Part shown: positions 47,056 to 58,909 of the stretch, piece by piece
Layout of the letters: every line of letters begins with the position of its first letter
Numbering within the stretch: the stretch's first letter is position 1
Source: Sarcomyxa edulis
Taxonomy: Eukaryota; Basidiomycota; Agaricomycetes; Agaricales; Mycenaceae
Reading direction: 5' to 3'
Assembly: GCA_009761415.1 (NCBI GenBank)
Contig: QUOL01000005.1
Coordinates: forward strand, 2,046,001 to 2,110,000
Length of the DNA: 64,000 bases
The notes under the pieces: model-generated
Databases searched by the model: none
Seen by the model: only the letters and a program-made list of their open reading frames with translations
Told to the model about the DNA's origin: nothing
Translations under genes and position numbers: made by a program

Positions 47056-48337
47056 ATCACGCTATCAAATCGTTACTTTGGGGAGGAAATTCATGTGAAA
47101 TTCTGATATCCTAGCGGAAAGCATGTTAAAAGCTGTTAAAAATTGAAGGAACAAAATTGATTCGAACTCCGAATTATATCTCGGAGTTTGTTACTTATAG
47201 CGATCTCGAGCTCGTGACTCGTCTTGATGAATGCGCCACACAATGCGAAATACCCTCAGCCTGTTCATACGCGTCCGGGACGCGAAACGCTACTTATTGA
47301 CGGGCACTAGATAGACCTGAAACTGGGAGCTAGATACACGACACAATGCTGACTAGAATGACTCGGAGCAAGACCTGTTTTTCCATGTCGTTCACACTCG
47401 CCTAATCAATGAAGATCCTCAGGTGTAGTTCGGGGGCTTCGCGGACCTGTGATTACGTTTGTGGCAAGATAAGTGGTAGTTTACTTGGAGGATGGATTAC
47501 AACACGTACCGAAAAGACCAAAAGAGTCTGCAGGGGGGTCTGCTAATTCTTTATACTACAACCCTGACGGTGAGAATCAAAGACAGAAACACATACCAAC
47601 AAAAGATTGAGATCTTTGAGCTACCCGCGGTATCGGGGCTTGTATAGGAGTATCTGTGGAGCTTTCAGGTGGCCTGGAGATCTAGGTGAAGAGCTAGTAT
47701 CACTGTGACAAACCTGAGCCTGAAATAAAAGGAGGGCTCTCAACCACATTAGGATCGAGGGTAGTCGGTTCAGGACTTGGTGGGCTGGGGATATATCCTA
47801 GAGCTGTGCACAGGTAGATTTGCGTTGGTCAAGATAACTAGAAGGACTTACATCACTCACGTTGCCAATCCGCCCATGAAGAAGAAGAAGAACTTCGAGT
47901 ATCAGATAGATTTGCAAAGGGTGGAGGTAAATTCGACACGACGTGGACCTTCGGTGATTCCCGGGGACTGCGAGGACCTGTCCATGCTGTGTTAGAACAA
48001 AAATATGGTAACGTCCAGTGCACGTACCAAAAAGACCAGGAGATCTTCGAGGCAGTGTGACCCAAGGAGAAGGGGGCGTCGGCACCATACGAGCGTCAGC
48101 TATACACATTTTGGTCAAAAGAATCGTGGAAAGACTGAGTTTTCATGTACCTTTCCACGACCTCCAAGAAGGAAGTTCTTGTCTCAACTCCTCCAAGGCT
48201 GAAATGACCTTGAACATAGAATGCCTTAGTATATGATGTTTGGCTTACACGGAAGTTGAGAATTGGAAACCCAATGTGGGGCAGAGTTCGAGGACGTCGG
48301 GATGACGAGGAACGGATCGCCTGGAGAGCATTTCTAG
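47056..48337 (-). other. Interval with Ser/Pro-rich exon-like stretches
   Basis: The first ~550 bases (47056-47600) show nothing. From about 47600 to 48300 the minus strand has a run of open pieces bounded by plausible GT..AG sites. They encode Ser/Pro-rich sequence: MVPTPPSPWVTLPRRSPGLF, then SPRESPKVHVVSNLPPPF, a Ser6 run before WADWQR, then SPPSPEPTTLDPNVVESPPF. They may be a disordered C-terminal extension of the TKL kinase, whose last exon has a GTGAGC donor just before its stop, or a separate gene. I could not join them to the kinase unambiguously. Confidence 0.35.
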
Positions 48338-50709
48338 TCAAGACTTCAGGCAATTTAGGGTACGCTCACGTCTCCATCTGGTCCAATCTGCGTCCTTCCA
48401 GTAGTCATTCCAATTCTCGGATTCTTCCTTCGGGGGGCGCCAGGGTGTTATAGCAAGATTGTCGGAAGACGGTACTCCAACAGGCTTGAAAAAAAACCCA
48501 GGTTCAAATTTCATTCTCGGATATTGGACAGGATGATAGCTAACCTTTTCGATACTATCTTGATCTTGTACAGGTGCTAGAACATTCTCTGCCAACGTTT
48601 GTCTCAGACGCGAGACAAAAGTTTGATCAAAGCCAGACGAAGGCCTCTGTATGTTCTTCAAGTCAGATCTCGAACGAAGACGCTCGACGATCTCGTTAGC
48701 TGAAGGTCGATCTTCGGGATGTGCAGCCCAACAGTATCGGATCAAGTCCCACATGTGATCGTCGAGCTGTGTCTCCGGGTCGTTTGGACGAGGAGGTCGC
48801 TCTCCTTGATATACCATCACAGCGAGGCGCCCATGAGGGACATCAGGAAACGGAATATCACCAGAGAATATCTAACCGTCGATATGAGGTCAAAAAGTCA
48901 AAGATCCAGAACTAAACCGGACCCTCACTTCATAGCAGACACATGCGAATGCATATATATCCGTTTCCGTCGTATTATGCCCTTGACTTTCAGTCTCGTC
49001 AGCTTCATACATCAAGAGCTCAGGTGCTTGCCAACGGATCGTCCCTCCAGTCGGTGCACTAGTGAGAGATGTCCATCGTAAAGCTTCCGAATCAGCTTCC
49101 GATGCTAGGCCAAAGTCGCAGAGACATGCTCTTTGGCTCGTCGTAACGAGAATGTTGACCTACATCGAGCGTTCAGAAGAACATGCCACGTCTAACGAAG
49201 TGTTATTCGGCTCACTCCTTTCAAATCTCCATGTATAATGCGCGGAGTTAAAGAGTGCAGATACGCGAGACCTTCCGCAATATCCAGCACCTATGTAGAG
49301 GTGACTATAAGTATTTCTAAAATCAAATGAACAATATTTGATGCTACTCACCAAGGGCATCTTGTTCTGCGTAGGCCGACGTCGCAGAAACTGTATGATA
49401 TTCCCATTCTGCATCCAAGGAGAGATAAAACACACTCTAGAACGGTCATTGTTCAAGTGGTATATTCCATAAAAAGGCAAGATGTTTTCGTGCGACAACT
49501 GACGCCATATAGCCACTTCCCGTGCAAAGTCCTGTGTGTTTGATATGATCATGATTAGTCCATGCATGTAAAGAGAGAGAGAGAGAGGAAGAGGGAAGTC
49601 ATCGACCTTGAGTAATTTCTGAATATCGGAAGTCTCATACTTCTTCAACACTTTGACTGCCACTTCTTGTCCTTGTACACGTCCTCTCCAAACCTCTCCA
49701 AATTGCCCTGAGGCTACAGGATCAGAACCTATTGTCTGTATAGAGTTGTTCAGCACCAAGCATTCCGAATAAAGACCCGAAGCCTTGGACAGCCTGATGA
49801 GAGCGACCGTAAAGGGATGCTTTAGTTCGGAGGTGAGAGGTGGGTAATCTATCAGCTTTGGAAAGTCCAACTTGTCAGTCCTAACTGTCCACTCTGATAT
49901 ACGAAGACGCATGTATACACGTACCTGTTGAAGTAAATCGAGGAGACACTGCGCCGTCTTGTTACGGGTGTCGAGTAATTTCTTGTACTGTTCTGTGTGG
50001 TTTAGGATGGACGATAATTGAGCGCAGAGACCGTTGATATCTAACGCTACCAGACTTTCCAAGGTATCATCTATCCTCGAGAAGAAGGTCGAAGGAAATA
50101 GCTGATAGAAAGGACGTTCAACGATCCAAGGATAGAGTGATGATAGCTTGACAATCTGACGTACCGTTCTGAGTTGACGGAAATAATCTAAGAGGTGTCC
50201 ACTGATCGAACGATGGTTCGTAAGGCTCGTCAACATGTCCCAGCTCTGCCATTCGGATACTAAGTTTCTGAATGCATCTAGCGTCCTAGAATAAGAACAG
50301 ATCGGTAAATCAAGTGGACACTGCATGCAAGCGCACTTGCCTCGTATCCAAGTCAATTCCGCAAAACGACAGATGTATATACGTATATGCAACAAAATTC
50401 TGTACGAACAAGTAATCAGATGATGAGAAAACAAGTGAGCGAACTCGTAAGACTCGGACAAACCTGATAGATATGCATCTTCCCAACAAATTCGGAACAT
50501 TCGTCGCGCTCTTCCTGCGTGAAAAAGGGGAAGTTCTGTATAATATCCACGATGTAGTCATGACTGGCTTGCAACCAGTCGATAGGATTATGAGACACAG
50601 CGTGCTCGGTTTTGAACAGACATAGAGCATCTGAAAAGATTTCGCATGCCTGTAATGCACCAGTGAGATTCGAAGGACGGATGGGACCTTCTTCCACTGG
50701 CAAGTCCAT
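48338..50709 (-). CDS. TKL-type protein kinase
   Basis: A cytosolic Ser/Thr kinase of the tyrosine-kinase-like group expanded in mushrooms. The N-terminal ~250 residues are helical with no named domain (MDLPVEEGPIRPSNLTGALQ onward). The kinase domain has the Gly loop ASGQFGEVWRG, VAVKVLK, the alpha-C region FAREVAIWRQLSHENILPF, catalytic loop RIIHGDLKGVNILV, CDFGLAS, WQAPELL and WAAHPEDRPSANEIVERL. In the HRD motif the Arg is Gly (HGD), usual in this family; the catalytic Asp and metal-binding Asn remain, so activity is likely. The start ATG at 50709 has an in-frame stop upstream. The stop at 48338 is for the unspliced last exon; further exons may exist downstream. A GA-repeat lies in one intron near 49572. 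Confidence 0.82.
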
Positions 50710-51044
50710 CCCGAGCAGTCAGTGCCTGATAGTGTCTTGTTTGTTTTGGTGACTAGACGATCCGAATTGAGGTTAGTGGTCTTGACTGCATCTCCGAAGA
50801 TCATAGTGCGGACGGTTGTATCCGACAGGTCACGGTGAGCGCTAAGTCTGCGAACTTGTTAGCATTGCCAACAGCTTGCCAACAGCACGAGACGAGCGCC
50901 TATAGGATCCGGTGCTTTGATGTGCACCACCACACCGCTACGAAAAACCCCAATGGCTTTTGAATATAAATTCTACTAGTGTTACAGAAAGCATACAGCA
51001 GCGCGTGTAACGAATCGATTTGACTTTACGGGTCAAATCGAGTA
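50710..51044. other. Kinase promoter and SEC11 3' region
   Basis: About 335 bases between the TKL kinase start and the SEC11 stop, both on the minus strand. It contains an imperfect duplicated phrase (GCCAACAGC twice, near 50867-50885). No gene. Confidence 0.4.
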
Positions 51045-51974
51045 TTATTCGCGCTGGATGAGTGCCAAAAAGCCCAAACATCCCAAGAGTGCGTATTTGA
51101 GTTGAGGAAAGTCGTTCTGAGGTGATTTTGTGTCGTTAGTTATTATATGAAGAGGGAGCGGAAATCGAGGACTAACCATTGCAATCGTGACGTAGCCAAC
51201 GTATGGCAGGAACCTGTCGAAAGAGAGAGTTTAGAGGGTGAGTTTCCCAAGAATGGGGCAAGGCTATAAAGTAGAGACGCGACGCAGGTTAGAGAATGGA
51301 CTTACCCTCGAACTTTGCCCACAATATGTTTCCTCTCCAACCAATCCAATCCTTGATACAGCTCAATGTCATCGACGGCGTTATTATCTCCCTTGGTCAG
51401 CAGGAGTTGATTCCCTGCTGCTGTTGAGGCATTAGCATTGTTGGCTCTGTGATCGAGCATTCGTCAGTCATTGTTTACTACTGTCCGAAAGCTAATCAGA
51501 TAGCTAGAGTGCACGCACTTGGATTTCTTCTTCTTAAGCTCCGCCAATGAAACATCATGCGTTTCAAGCACTCTGTGCACGATGGGTATATCTGCGCCTG
51601 GAATTTTGTACACTGTGATGTCGCCCGTATGGTATCGTTCGTGTGCAGGGTTGGTTAGGAACAGAAGGTCTCCACGGTAGAAAGCCGGCTCCATAGATCC
51701 ACTGTGGTGTCGAAATTTAGCAACAGACCCAGAATCAAGAAAAATCAGGTACCTTAGGACAACAACGATAGGCGACTCGGAGTTCGTTACTAGTCCCAGC
51801 CCTTTCCAGATCATAAGACCGGAGGCGATTACTGATGCAAAGTTTAGGACCTGGAGAAGGACCTGTAGATGAATAGAAAATTGCTCGCGAGTCAGTACAA
51901 GAAGAAACATCTTTGTGATAACCCACATGACGGAATCCAAGCCTTCTGAATGATTTCAATTCTTCAGTAAACAT
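51045..51974 (-). CDS. SEC11: Signal peptidase complex catalytic subunit
   Basis: Sec11 cleaves signal peptides from proteins entering the ER. The start [17 protein letters not shown] leads into the membrane helix [19 protein letters not shown]. The catalytic Ser is in [20 protein letters not shown]. The catalytic His is in PIVHRVLE, and the later Asp motif is [15 protein letters not shown]. The C-terminus is a second hydrophobic segment ([16 protein letters not shown]). All residues of the Ser-His-Asp set of eukaryotic Sec11 are present. About five exons; slightly longer than yeast owing to a Lys-rich and Ala/Asn-rich insertion between the His and Asp motifs. Confidence 0.95.
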
Positions 51975-52797
51975 AATAGCTGAAATGCAGAGCGGTTGAG
52001 TGCGATGTTCTGAGCGTGTCCCAGAGCCACGAGCCAAAAAATTGGCAAATCGAAGGAAACAAAGCACGAAGATGGGATAGAACTAGATGATAGTTCGGTT
52101 GGATGCGGATTGCAGTGGGAGAAGACAAGAATAGGCGCTGAAGAGATTGTTGGGGATTGGGGCAGAAACGTAGTGACACGACGGCAGCACATTTCTGCAT
52201 TGGGCGAACGCGACGTGGGAATATCAGCGAGTTACCTAGCTTTGCAAGTAACCTCGGGGAGAACTTTGAGATAACAATCACGAGAATAAACATATCATTG
52301 GGGGCATAAGGCCGGCATAAAGTATATATCATAGACGCGGGTCTTAGTCTATTGTGTGAGGTTGTCGAGAGGACTCGGCCACGTCGTGTCGATGCTCGGA
52401 AATAAGTTAGAAGGAGAACATAACAAGTACACATTTCAACGTGTCCAAAGTACCAGACACTCGATACGGTGCGAGGTCCCTGAGGCGAGTGGCATTATTC
52501 CAAGGACTGCACGCAGAGATATTCCATTGAAAACAACGCAGGTACGCAAAAAATACCTAGTGAAAATAGCACGATTCGAAGTTAGTGAACTTGAACGGGA
52601 CGGCGAGCTCAGTCATAGCAAAGTCCACCATCAGATGATAGGGCCGTCGTTTACAAGTATAGTTGAACTCCTAATTATTCCTAAAATTATTGATGGTTTT
52701 CCTATACCTGAAACATGGTCAGTAACGAATACACTGCATGTTGGAGTAGAAGAAACACGAACGGACGTATACAAAGTAACTTCGTCCTCTCCCCCAT
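51975..52797. other. Intergenic, about 820 bases
   Basis: Between the SEC11 start and the 3' end of the EEP-jacalin gene I see no gene. It should contain the SEC11 promoter. The plus-strand frame at about 52356-52817 lacks recognisable content. Confidence 0.4.
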
Positions 52798-54419
52798 TTA
52801 CTGCGGCGCGTATATGAATCCCAATTGATCTATCTCATCACCATCCTGTCCAAAGAACCCAACAATCTGCCATCCAGTAGGCGCCGTGAAAGTCGAACAA
52901 TCGCTTGTCGTCTTGCCCGTAGTAAGAGTATTACCACTGCTTGTGGTCGCCAGAATATAGAAGTTCCGCGTCTCGTCATTGTATTTACCTTCGCAGAGTT
53001 TCGCGCTAGTCCAATACTCTGACGTTCCAAGTGTAAGAGACGTGGCTGTTCCGCCTGTCCCTCCATGGGTATAGGAGGTTCCAGATGTAAGGGTCAAGGC
53101 AACGGAATCGAGACGACTACCGCCACGGAATGTGAGTTTGAGAGGCTTGTTGGTTGCAGTCGAGGTACTGGGGATGTTTGGAAGGTCGTTGAACCATGTT
53201 CTTGAGACAAGTTGAAGTCCGTCAACTGTGATTGATTGACGAGATGATCGGAATGAAGGACATACCCATGAGGACCACCAAAGAGATCGCTCTGTTGAAG
53301 TGTACTAGATAACGTCCATGCGAAGTCGACGTTGATAGGGTTATGATCAGATAGAACATCGCCATCCGATTGCCTAGAAGAAATATGATAAGCTACGGAA
53401 TGTTATGTTCGAGGTCTTGACTCACAAGAATAAATCGGAGACGTAGTCGAAGTACGTGGCTTGGAGAGTCAAGGATCTACTTCCACGATAACTGTAAAAT
53501 GGAATTAGTTCTGCGGTCGGTACATATCGAGAAGAACTTACAAGACTTTGTCCACAGTCTCGCACGTATTAACGAGCGACGGATTATCGCACAAGACAAC
53601 CGTAGAGTCGACGGCAGGTGGTGTACCGTCTTCGATCAACTCCACCCAAGCATCGATCATATTGTTCTGCGTACCGAACAATCTAATGTTATCGGCTGAA
53701 CGACTGTATCGACTGTTAGTGTCTCCAAAGATCATAACCGCGTTCCCGATGGAATTCGTGTCGATGTAGTCAGCGACTTGGGCGATGTTCGCTGTCCTCG
53801 CCGTTTCGTCCCCATCTTCGACTCTGTAAGACAGTAATTGCGTCAGCAACGCATCCCAAATTCAAGATGAACAGACGGAACATACCCTGCATCAGTGTGA
53901 AGGTTGTAGAAGTCGATATACACGCCCTCATCCAGTCTCAAGCGCATGAAAGTGAACCCCTTAGGGGTTAGGCAGTCATTCTCACTCGCGTCAGAGCATG
54001 TATCCCACTTGACACGCGCGAAGTCGACCCAATCATAATTCGCAAGGGTGTTCAAACCACTTCCGAGAGGAACTCCACCTGATGTAGCAGTGCGGTATGG
54101 ATGGTCATCATTCGCGTAGATGTACGCGTGATAATTGAAGTCCTACAGAGGCAATTACAAGTTAAGAACAGTATGTTTATAACACGTTATGACGTACCTC
54201 CTGGACATGAATAACGTCGTAGTCGTATTGCGCAAAATATGAACCGATGGTTTCGGCATTGGTGGTTTTGTCTCCAGGGACATCGTTGGAATTCAAGATC
54301 GCGGGTAGGCCTGCAACGTTGAAGGATAGGATACTGTAAGTGCCAGAGGTCGCAGAAGCTGCTAGGATGGACCGGATAGCGACGCTCAGAGTGAGGCCGA
54401 AGAGGAGAAGTGGGGCCAT
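52798..54419 (-). CDS. Secreted EEP-fold phosphodiesterase with jacalin-like lectin domain
   Basis: The signal peptide is MAPLLLFGLTLSVAIRSILA. An endonuclease/exonuclease/phosphatase (DNase I/sphingomyelinase) domain follows, with SILSFNVAGLPAIL (metal/Asn), VIHVQE (metal-binding Glu), IDFYNLHTDAG (catalytic His region), VMIFGDTNSRYSRS (Asp and Asn) and LSDHNPINVDFAW (final Asp-His pair). All catalytic positions are filled. The last ~130 residues form a jacalin-like beta-prism (LTFRGGSRLDSVALTLTSGT, later WQIVGFFGQDGDEIDQLGFI), a sugar-binding module. About eight exons, roughly 450 residues. The domain pair suggests an extracellular sphingomyelinase or nuclease targeted by glycan binding. 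Sphingolipid is favoured by the NLHTDA and GDTNSRY style of motif, but substrate is not proven. Confidence 0.8.
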
Positions 54420-54958
54420 CTGGAACTATGTTGCAGGTGGTGGGTTCTTTGGGACAGATGAGTGGGCATACTTATATGTTTTTTGGAAGTCGGGCGATGG
54501 AGAGAATTGAAGAAAGAACGTGTTTGAGCCGGGGGGTCAATAGTTCGTCCCACGTGGAACAGTCCCGCGATCTTTCGCACTGGTTCTGCCAAGTCCCGCC
54601 AATTCTGAAGCAATCGTCAAGAACATACGAGCTCGCATCCATCTCCAGTCTCTGAAGGTACAATCGATCAGCCAAAGTGTCGTTCGTCAAAAAAATCACG
54701 ACTGTGAAAGACGCCGACTTCGACGCGACCAGGAGGTTCAACTTGAAGTTGTCGTCCTTTGGGATCATTGGATACCGAATTCTCACATGTTTCGTGATAT
54801 GCTTCGCTGCAATAAGTGATGCATGTGGGATGGCAAGAAGGAGAAGCACGTTGATCACACCCCTGGGCTCCTCTACTTACTTGTCACGATGTCAAGACTA
54901 GGCGCCTGTAGATGTGTTCAGCGCTACCGATGATGTTCGGTGTTCTACGACTCCCACC
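54420..54958. promoter_or_regulatory. Divergent promoter region
   Basis: About 540 bases between the EEP-jacalin gene (-) and the coiled-coil gene (+). A minus-strand frame (54472-54858) is open but looks non-coding. A TATA-like sequence (CTTATATG) lies near 54471, about 50 bases upstream of the EEP-jacalin start. Confidence 0.35.
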
Positions 54959-56974
54959 ATGGAATTCCACTCTCCTCGCAGATCCAGGTCTGTTCCCGCC
55001 CTTGAGCACATAACTCTATCTGCCGAACGACTCGATGCCGTGTCACATACTCCTATTAGGTCGCGTTCTCCGTGTCGTTGCCAGTGTACTTGCCATTCTG
55101 CCACGGTCAACCCACTCGATTTCACGTCGAAGAACCAGCGAGGGCCTCATCTCGTAACTACAGCCGAATTCCATCAGATGTTTCTCGACAATGAGTCGAG
55201 GAGAGACCAAGAAGCTATCGAGCATAGGGACATGATCTGGCAGGATTTAGAGCAGCGTCTTGCCCTCTTACCGCTCACTGACTCGCATTCCAAAGATGCG
55301 GACGATATTCTTCGACAGAAAAAAGAACTAGCCAGGGAACGAGAGGCTCTCGAGGCAGAGCGTCAGTATCTGCGTGCCAGTGTCGAAGATGCACAACGAG
55401 CTAGAGACACCTTAACAATGCTCACAGAGATACGGGAGCTACTTGTTGCTTTATTCGATTGTATCTACCATCTCAACATTTCCTGCGTATTGCACTACTG
55501 GTACTTACCTGTCCTCTTAAAGCTGGGCTCAGTGACACGACCAGTCACCACAATGAGATCATCGATGCCATTCGGGCGACTGCACAAGAAACCGCATCTG
55601 AACACAAGCTGTCCAACGTGAATATTCAGACCGTAAGCTCGAGTTTGACCTCACTGTTGCTAATTGCTCACAACAAGATACCCACTCCACAGTATTTGGA
55701 CGAATTTTCCAGGGCCTTGGCGACTGAGGTCCGCGTTTTTATTTCTGACTTGGGAAAGCTACGCGAGGAAAGACGGGACTTGCAGCAGTAGGCAGCAGAT
55801 TTCACCTCCAGCCCGAAAATATCACCAATGATCGCCATGCATCTCTAGCGAACTTGGATACCTGATGAGCATGAAAACCAAATATGGTCCTGGTGGTGAA
55901 TTCGACCCCGACTGGTCAGTTGATCATATTTCTTATCCTGATGCACTGACGCCAATGATAATCTTTCCTAGGGCACCTTCGAAAAGAAACTCTGGGCGCG
56001 GCCCTCCTCCCCCTCCCCCTCCCCCTCCTCCGGAACCCCCAAAGGTTGCTAAACCTGCTTGGCGGACAGTCCACCCACGACCTTCCCGGAGAACTCGGAA
56101 GGAGAACCGATTTCCTGTGCCCCGACCACCAGCATCCCTCTTTCATCCTTCCAGCAAATGGGGTGATACGGCGTGGGATGGTACGGCGTGGGATGATCCG
56201 GCATGGGATGATTCGGCAGTGGATGGTCTGGGATGGGGCCTGCGTGAAAAAGAACATATAGCGCCTTTCCCTCCGTCCGAACAATCGCATAGAGAGGTTA
56301 TGCCCTGGGCTCCCGACGTCAAAACCAGAGAATCTGATGCGAATGTTTTGACGGCGCCCACAGCTATGGCTTTGCTTCCTTCGACGCGTGAGCTCGTCAA
56401 TTTTGCTGTTGTACATCTGTACTGTCTCAACGCCTGCATCGCAGCTCCTCCCTCGCTATCTAGTGATGCTGGTCTGGATGCCACTCCTGCAGCTGGCGTC
56501 GACTCGCCTGACCCTGTAGAATCATCAACAACCGGGAGTCTTATGCTCCAATCTCCCCAGGCCACGCAACCCGTTCTCGGCATACATGATTCCTCTTTTG
56601 TTCATTGGGACTCTACAGACAATTCTGTGTCAAACTCTCCGAGTCGGAACGATACCACGCCAACCCATTCTCCCGAACAACTTCCGTATACTCCAGACGA
56701 CAGAGTCTCAGGTGCTAGCTCAACAACACCCACGCCTCCTGCTTGGTTCCGTTTACCACGTGAGTTCGTCTATTGTTCCGCCACGTAGGTACCAATAAGT
56801 ATATCGACGTCTATCTTTTGTTCTGCAGCTTCTCCCTCGATACCCGAGGATCAGAGTACAAACGCCAGTGTCGGGGCTGTAGATGGCCACAACGACACAA
56901 ATTCTCCGGCGGCGTCTGGGTCTTCCCCGAGAACGTCTAGCAGACCCGCCTCACGCTTTCTCGGGTTCAATTAG
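54959..56974 (+). CDS. Coiled-coil protein with polyproline tract and WD-rich repeats
   Basis: The start is MEFHSPRRSRSVPALEHITL, followed by a Cys cluster (CRCQCTCH). A long coiled coil comes next (RQKKELAREREALEAERQYL), then a helical segment (YLDEFSRALATEVRVFISDL). The later part is disordered, with ten consecutive prolines (about 56004-56033) and a short tandem repeat translating as TAWDGTAWDDPAWDD. Further Ser/Thr/Pro sequence ends SRFLGFN. About six exons. I know proteins of this general make-up from mushroom genomes but none with a function. Polyproline could bind profilin, SH3 or WW partners (inference). Exon joins around 55.4-55.9 kb are uncertain. Confidence 0.6.
56164..56218 (+). 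repeat. Short tandem repeat, 15-16 base units
   Basis: Four imperfect units of the form GATGGTACGGCGTGG / GATGATCCGGCATGG encode a TAWDG/PAWDD repeat within the coiled-coil protein. It looks like a recent slippage expansion in a coding region. Confidence 0.6.
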
Positions 56975-57711
56975 GAGTGGATAGGCTCATAAAGAGTTGC
57001 CAGATATTGATAAGTAATTGTAGAAATTCATGAATCCTTTCAGAAGCGCTGAGCCTCGATATCTAGCCAAGACAAGAATTACCATATGGGAAGTTGCCCT
57101 GTATCTCCGAGCTGAGTCGCAAGTATTTTGTTACCACTGGCAACAAAATGTGGTTCGAAGATACAATACTGAAGGATGGATTATCTCCACGGTCTACGCC
57201 AGGAGAAATCCTCGGAATATCATGCAGAAGGTGATGGAAGGTCGCCACCGAGTGCCACGTTGGTGTGCGCGACGTCGACTACGCATTCGAAAATAGCTAC
57301 GTTGTTCACGTGGCGTGGCACCATCAATTCCGCAACTCAACCACAACTGAAAACATTCTGGTTGATTCAGACTTCGACTCGAACATCTCAAGATAATACT
57401 TATGGCGAGTGGCAATTTTCCAGGAATGGTTGAAACTCAAGTGATTCCAGATCTCCGAAAGGCCACCGAGATCACTCGAAGTCGATCAACTTGACTGCGC
57501 CAGCCCGTGACTGGCGTCAACCCCCCTGCTCTTCCTCTCTCGACTCTTTTCGACTCTTTCCAGTGTATACCAGATGTATCAACTTCATCGGAACCTTGAG
57601 TGTTTTTCCTACTATCTGGAGAGAAGTACCATCGGTGGCACGGTCGACTCAGAGGCGCACACTAGAAGGTATCGCCACGCGATTGTTTGTGGCAAGTGCA
57701 TAACCAAGTCA
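56975..57711. other. Intergenic, about 740 bases
   Basis: Several short open frames on both strands, none recognisable. It probably contains the 3' UTR of the coiled-coil gene and the promoter of the orphan secreted-protein gene. Confidence 0.35.
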
Positions 57712-58730
57712 ATGATTACTTTTGGTTTTAAAGCACGATGCCTCGCCGCTGTTACTGTATTCGCAGGCTTCTCAACCCTTGTTCTTCACGTCTCGCTACC
57801 CTCGACATATTATACTTCCTCGTCAATGTCAGATCCTGTGATCCACACTTTCGAGTTCAGCGCCGTAATCCAACTTCATCATGGCATCTCACAGGATCAT
57901 CGTGATGTGACAACGCTCAGTCAACGTGCTCGATCAATGCTAGTCCGCGAATCTCCAGGAATCATTGAAGACGTAGCATACAGGCATCACTCGGATTGCA
58001 ACAGCTGTAGTGCACGGAACATCGCCACAAATGACAGTATGTGTGTCGGCGGAGGCTATTGTGAGTGACTTAATTTTCCTAGAAGTTGTCGGCATGTCCT
58101 GATATCAGAAGTTCAGGTGGTGTGGACGTCATTACACCTTTCGGCTCCCCGGATGAAGTGGTACTTCACGCCACCTCTGTCTTGGATCTCCTCGAACAAT
58201 TACATCCAATTTTCGGGAACTTGCACATTCTCCTTTCGGAGAATGGGGATCTTCAACCTGCAAAGAAGATAGTCAAGTGTGCTGTTTATTTTTGTGGCAT
58301 TCTCAGAGCGCTCATCCTTCCTTCATGGCGAGACATTATTTGGTGTGATAGATGTGATATGGCTCCCTCATATTCCGAAGCTTTTCGTATCATTGATGGC
58401 ATCAGCACCATGGACGATCTCATGAATTTTGTCGCCTTGTATGGAGTCTGCTTACGGAGATCCGACAATCGAAACGGACAACAAGCCACGGTTCTCAATT
58501 TACATCCACCCAGCCTAGGTTTATCTCAATCTGAGAGCGTCAGATTCTGGACAAAGTTCACTGTCACTTTCATCAAAGCCGCCATCAATCTGCAGGGTCC
58601 GAATTCCACTGCGATGAGTGGGGGACCGTACCCTGAGCCAACCCTTGCGGAATTTTGTACGTTCATATATCCTGGCTGGGTTGGAGATACAACTTTGCTA
58701 GACACTTTCATCACGTCCTTACGCACATAA
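57712..58730 (+). CDS. Orphan protein with N-terminal signal or membrane anchor
   Basis: From an ATG at 57712 the product starts MITFGFKARCLAAVTVFAGF and continues STLVLHVSLP, a hydrophobic stretch of about 25 residues that could be a signal peptide or signal anchor. A 45-base intron joins MCVGGGYC to GVDVITPFGSPDEVVLHATS in phase. The ~320-residue protein is Cys-containing early on (HSDCNSCSARN) and then helical (SVLDLLEQLHPIFGNLHILL, AVYFCGILRALILPSWRDI). No family is recognised. It converges on the MLKL-NTD/kinase-like gene, with 179 bases between stops. Confidence 0.5.
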
Positions 58731-58909
58731 TGGATGCTTGCTCGGGAGCAGTTGATTTTTGGTTCAGTAGATTTATTTGTCTTGTATTCAATAGCCCCAG
58801 AACTCCAGCTCGCTACCCCTTTCTTCGCACAGGCAAAATTTATCGTCATGGTCCATTCACCTCTCAATGACGATGCTTAATATAGGCGCCGTCCTGAGTG
58901 TACAAGGAA

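Noticed and set aside
49568..49592. GA microsatellite as a functional element
   Set aside because: It lies inside a kinase intron and is a short simple repeat with no other signal.
50710..50804. Upstream ATG at 50804 as the start of the TKL kinase
   Set aside because: The frame of the coding exon (MDLPVEEGP..) has a stop just upstream and no acceptor between them, so the ATG at 50709 is preferred.
54472..54858. A 128-codon minus-strand frame as a separate gene
   Set aside because: It lies in the divergent promoter, has no family features and no conserved motif. Chance open frame is the simplest explanation.
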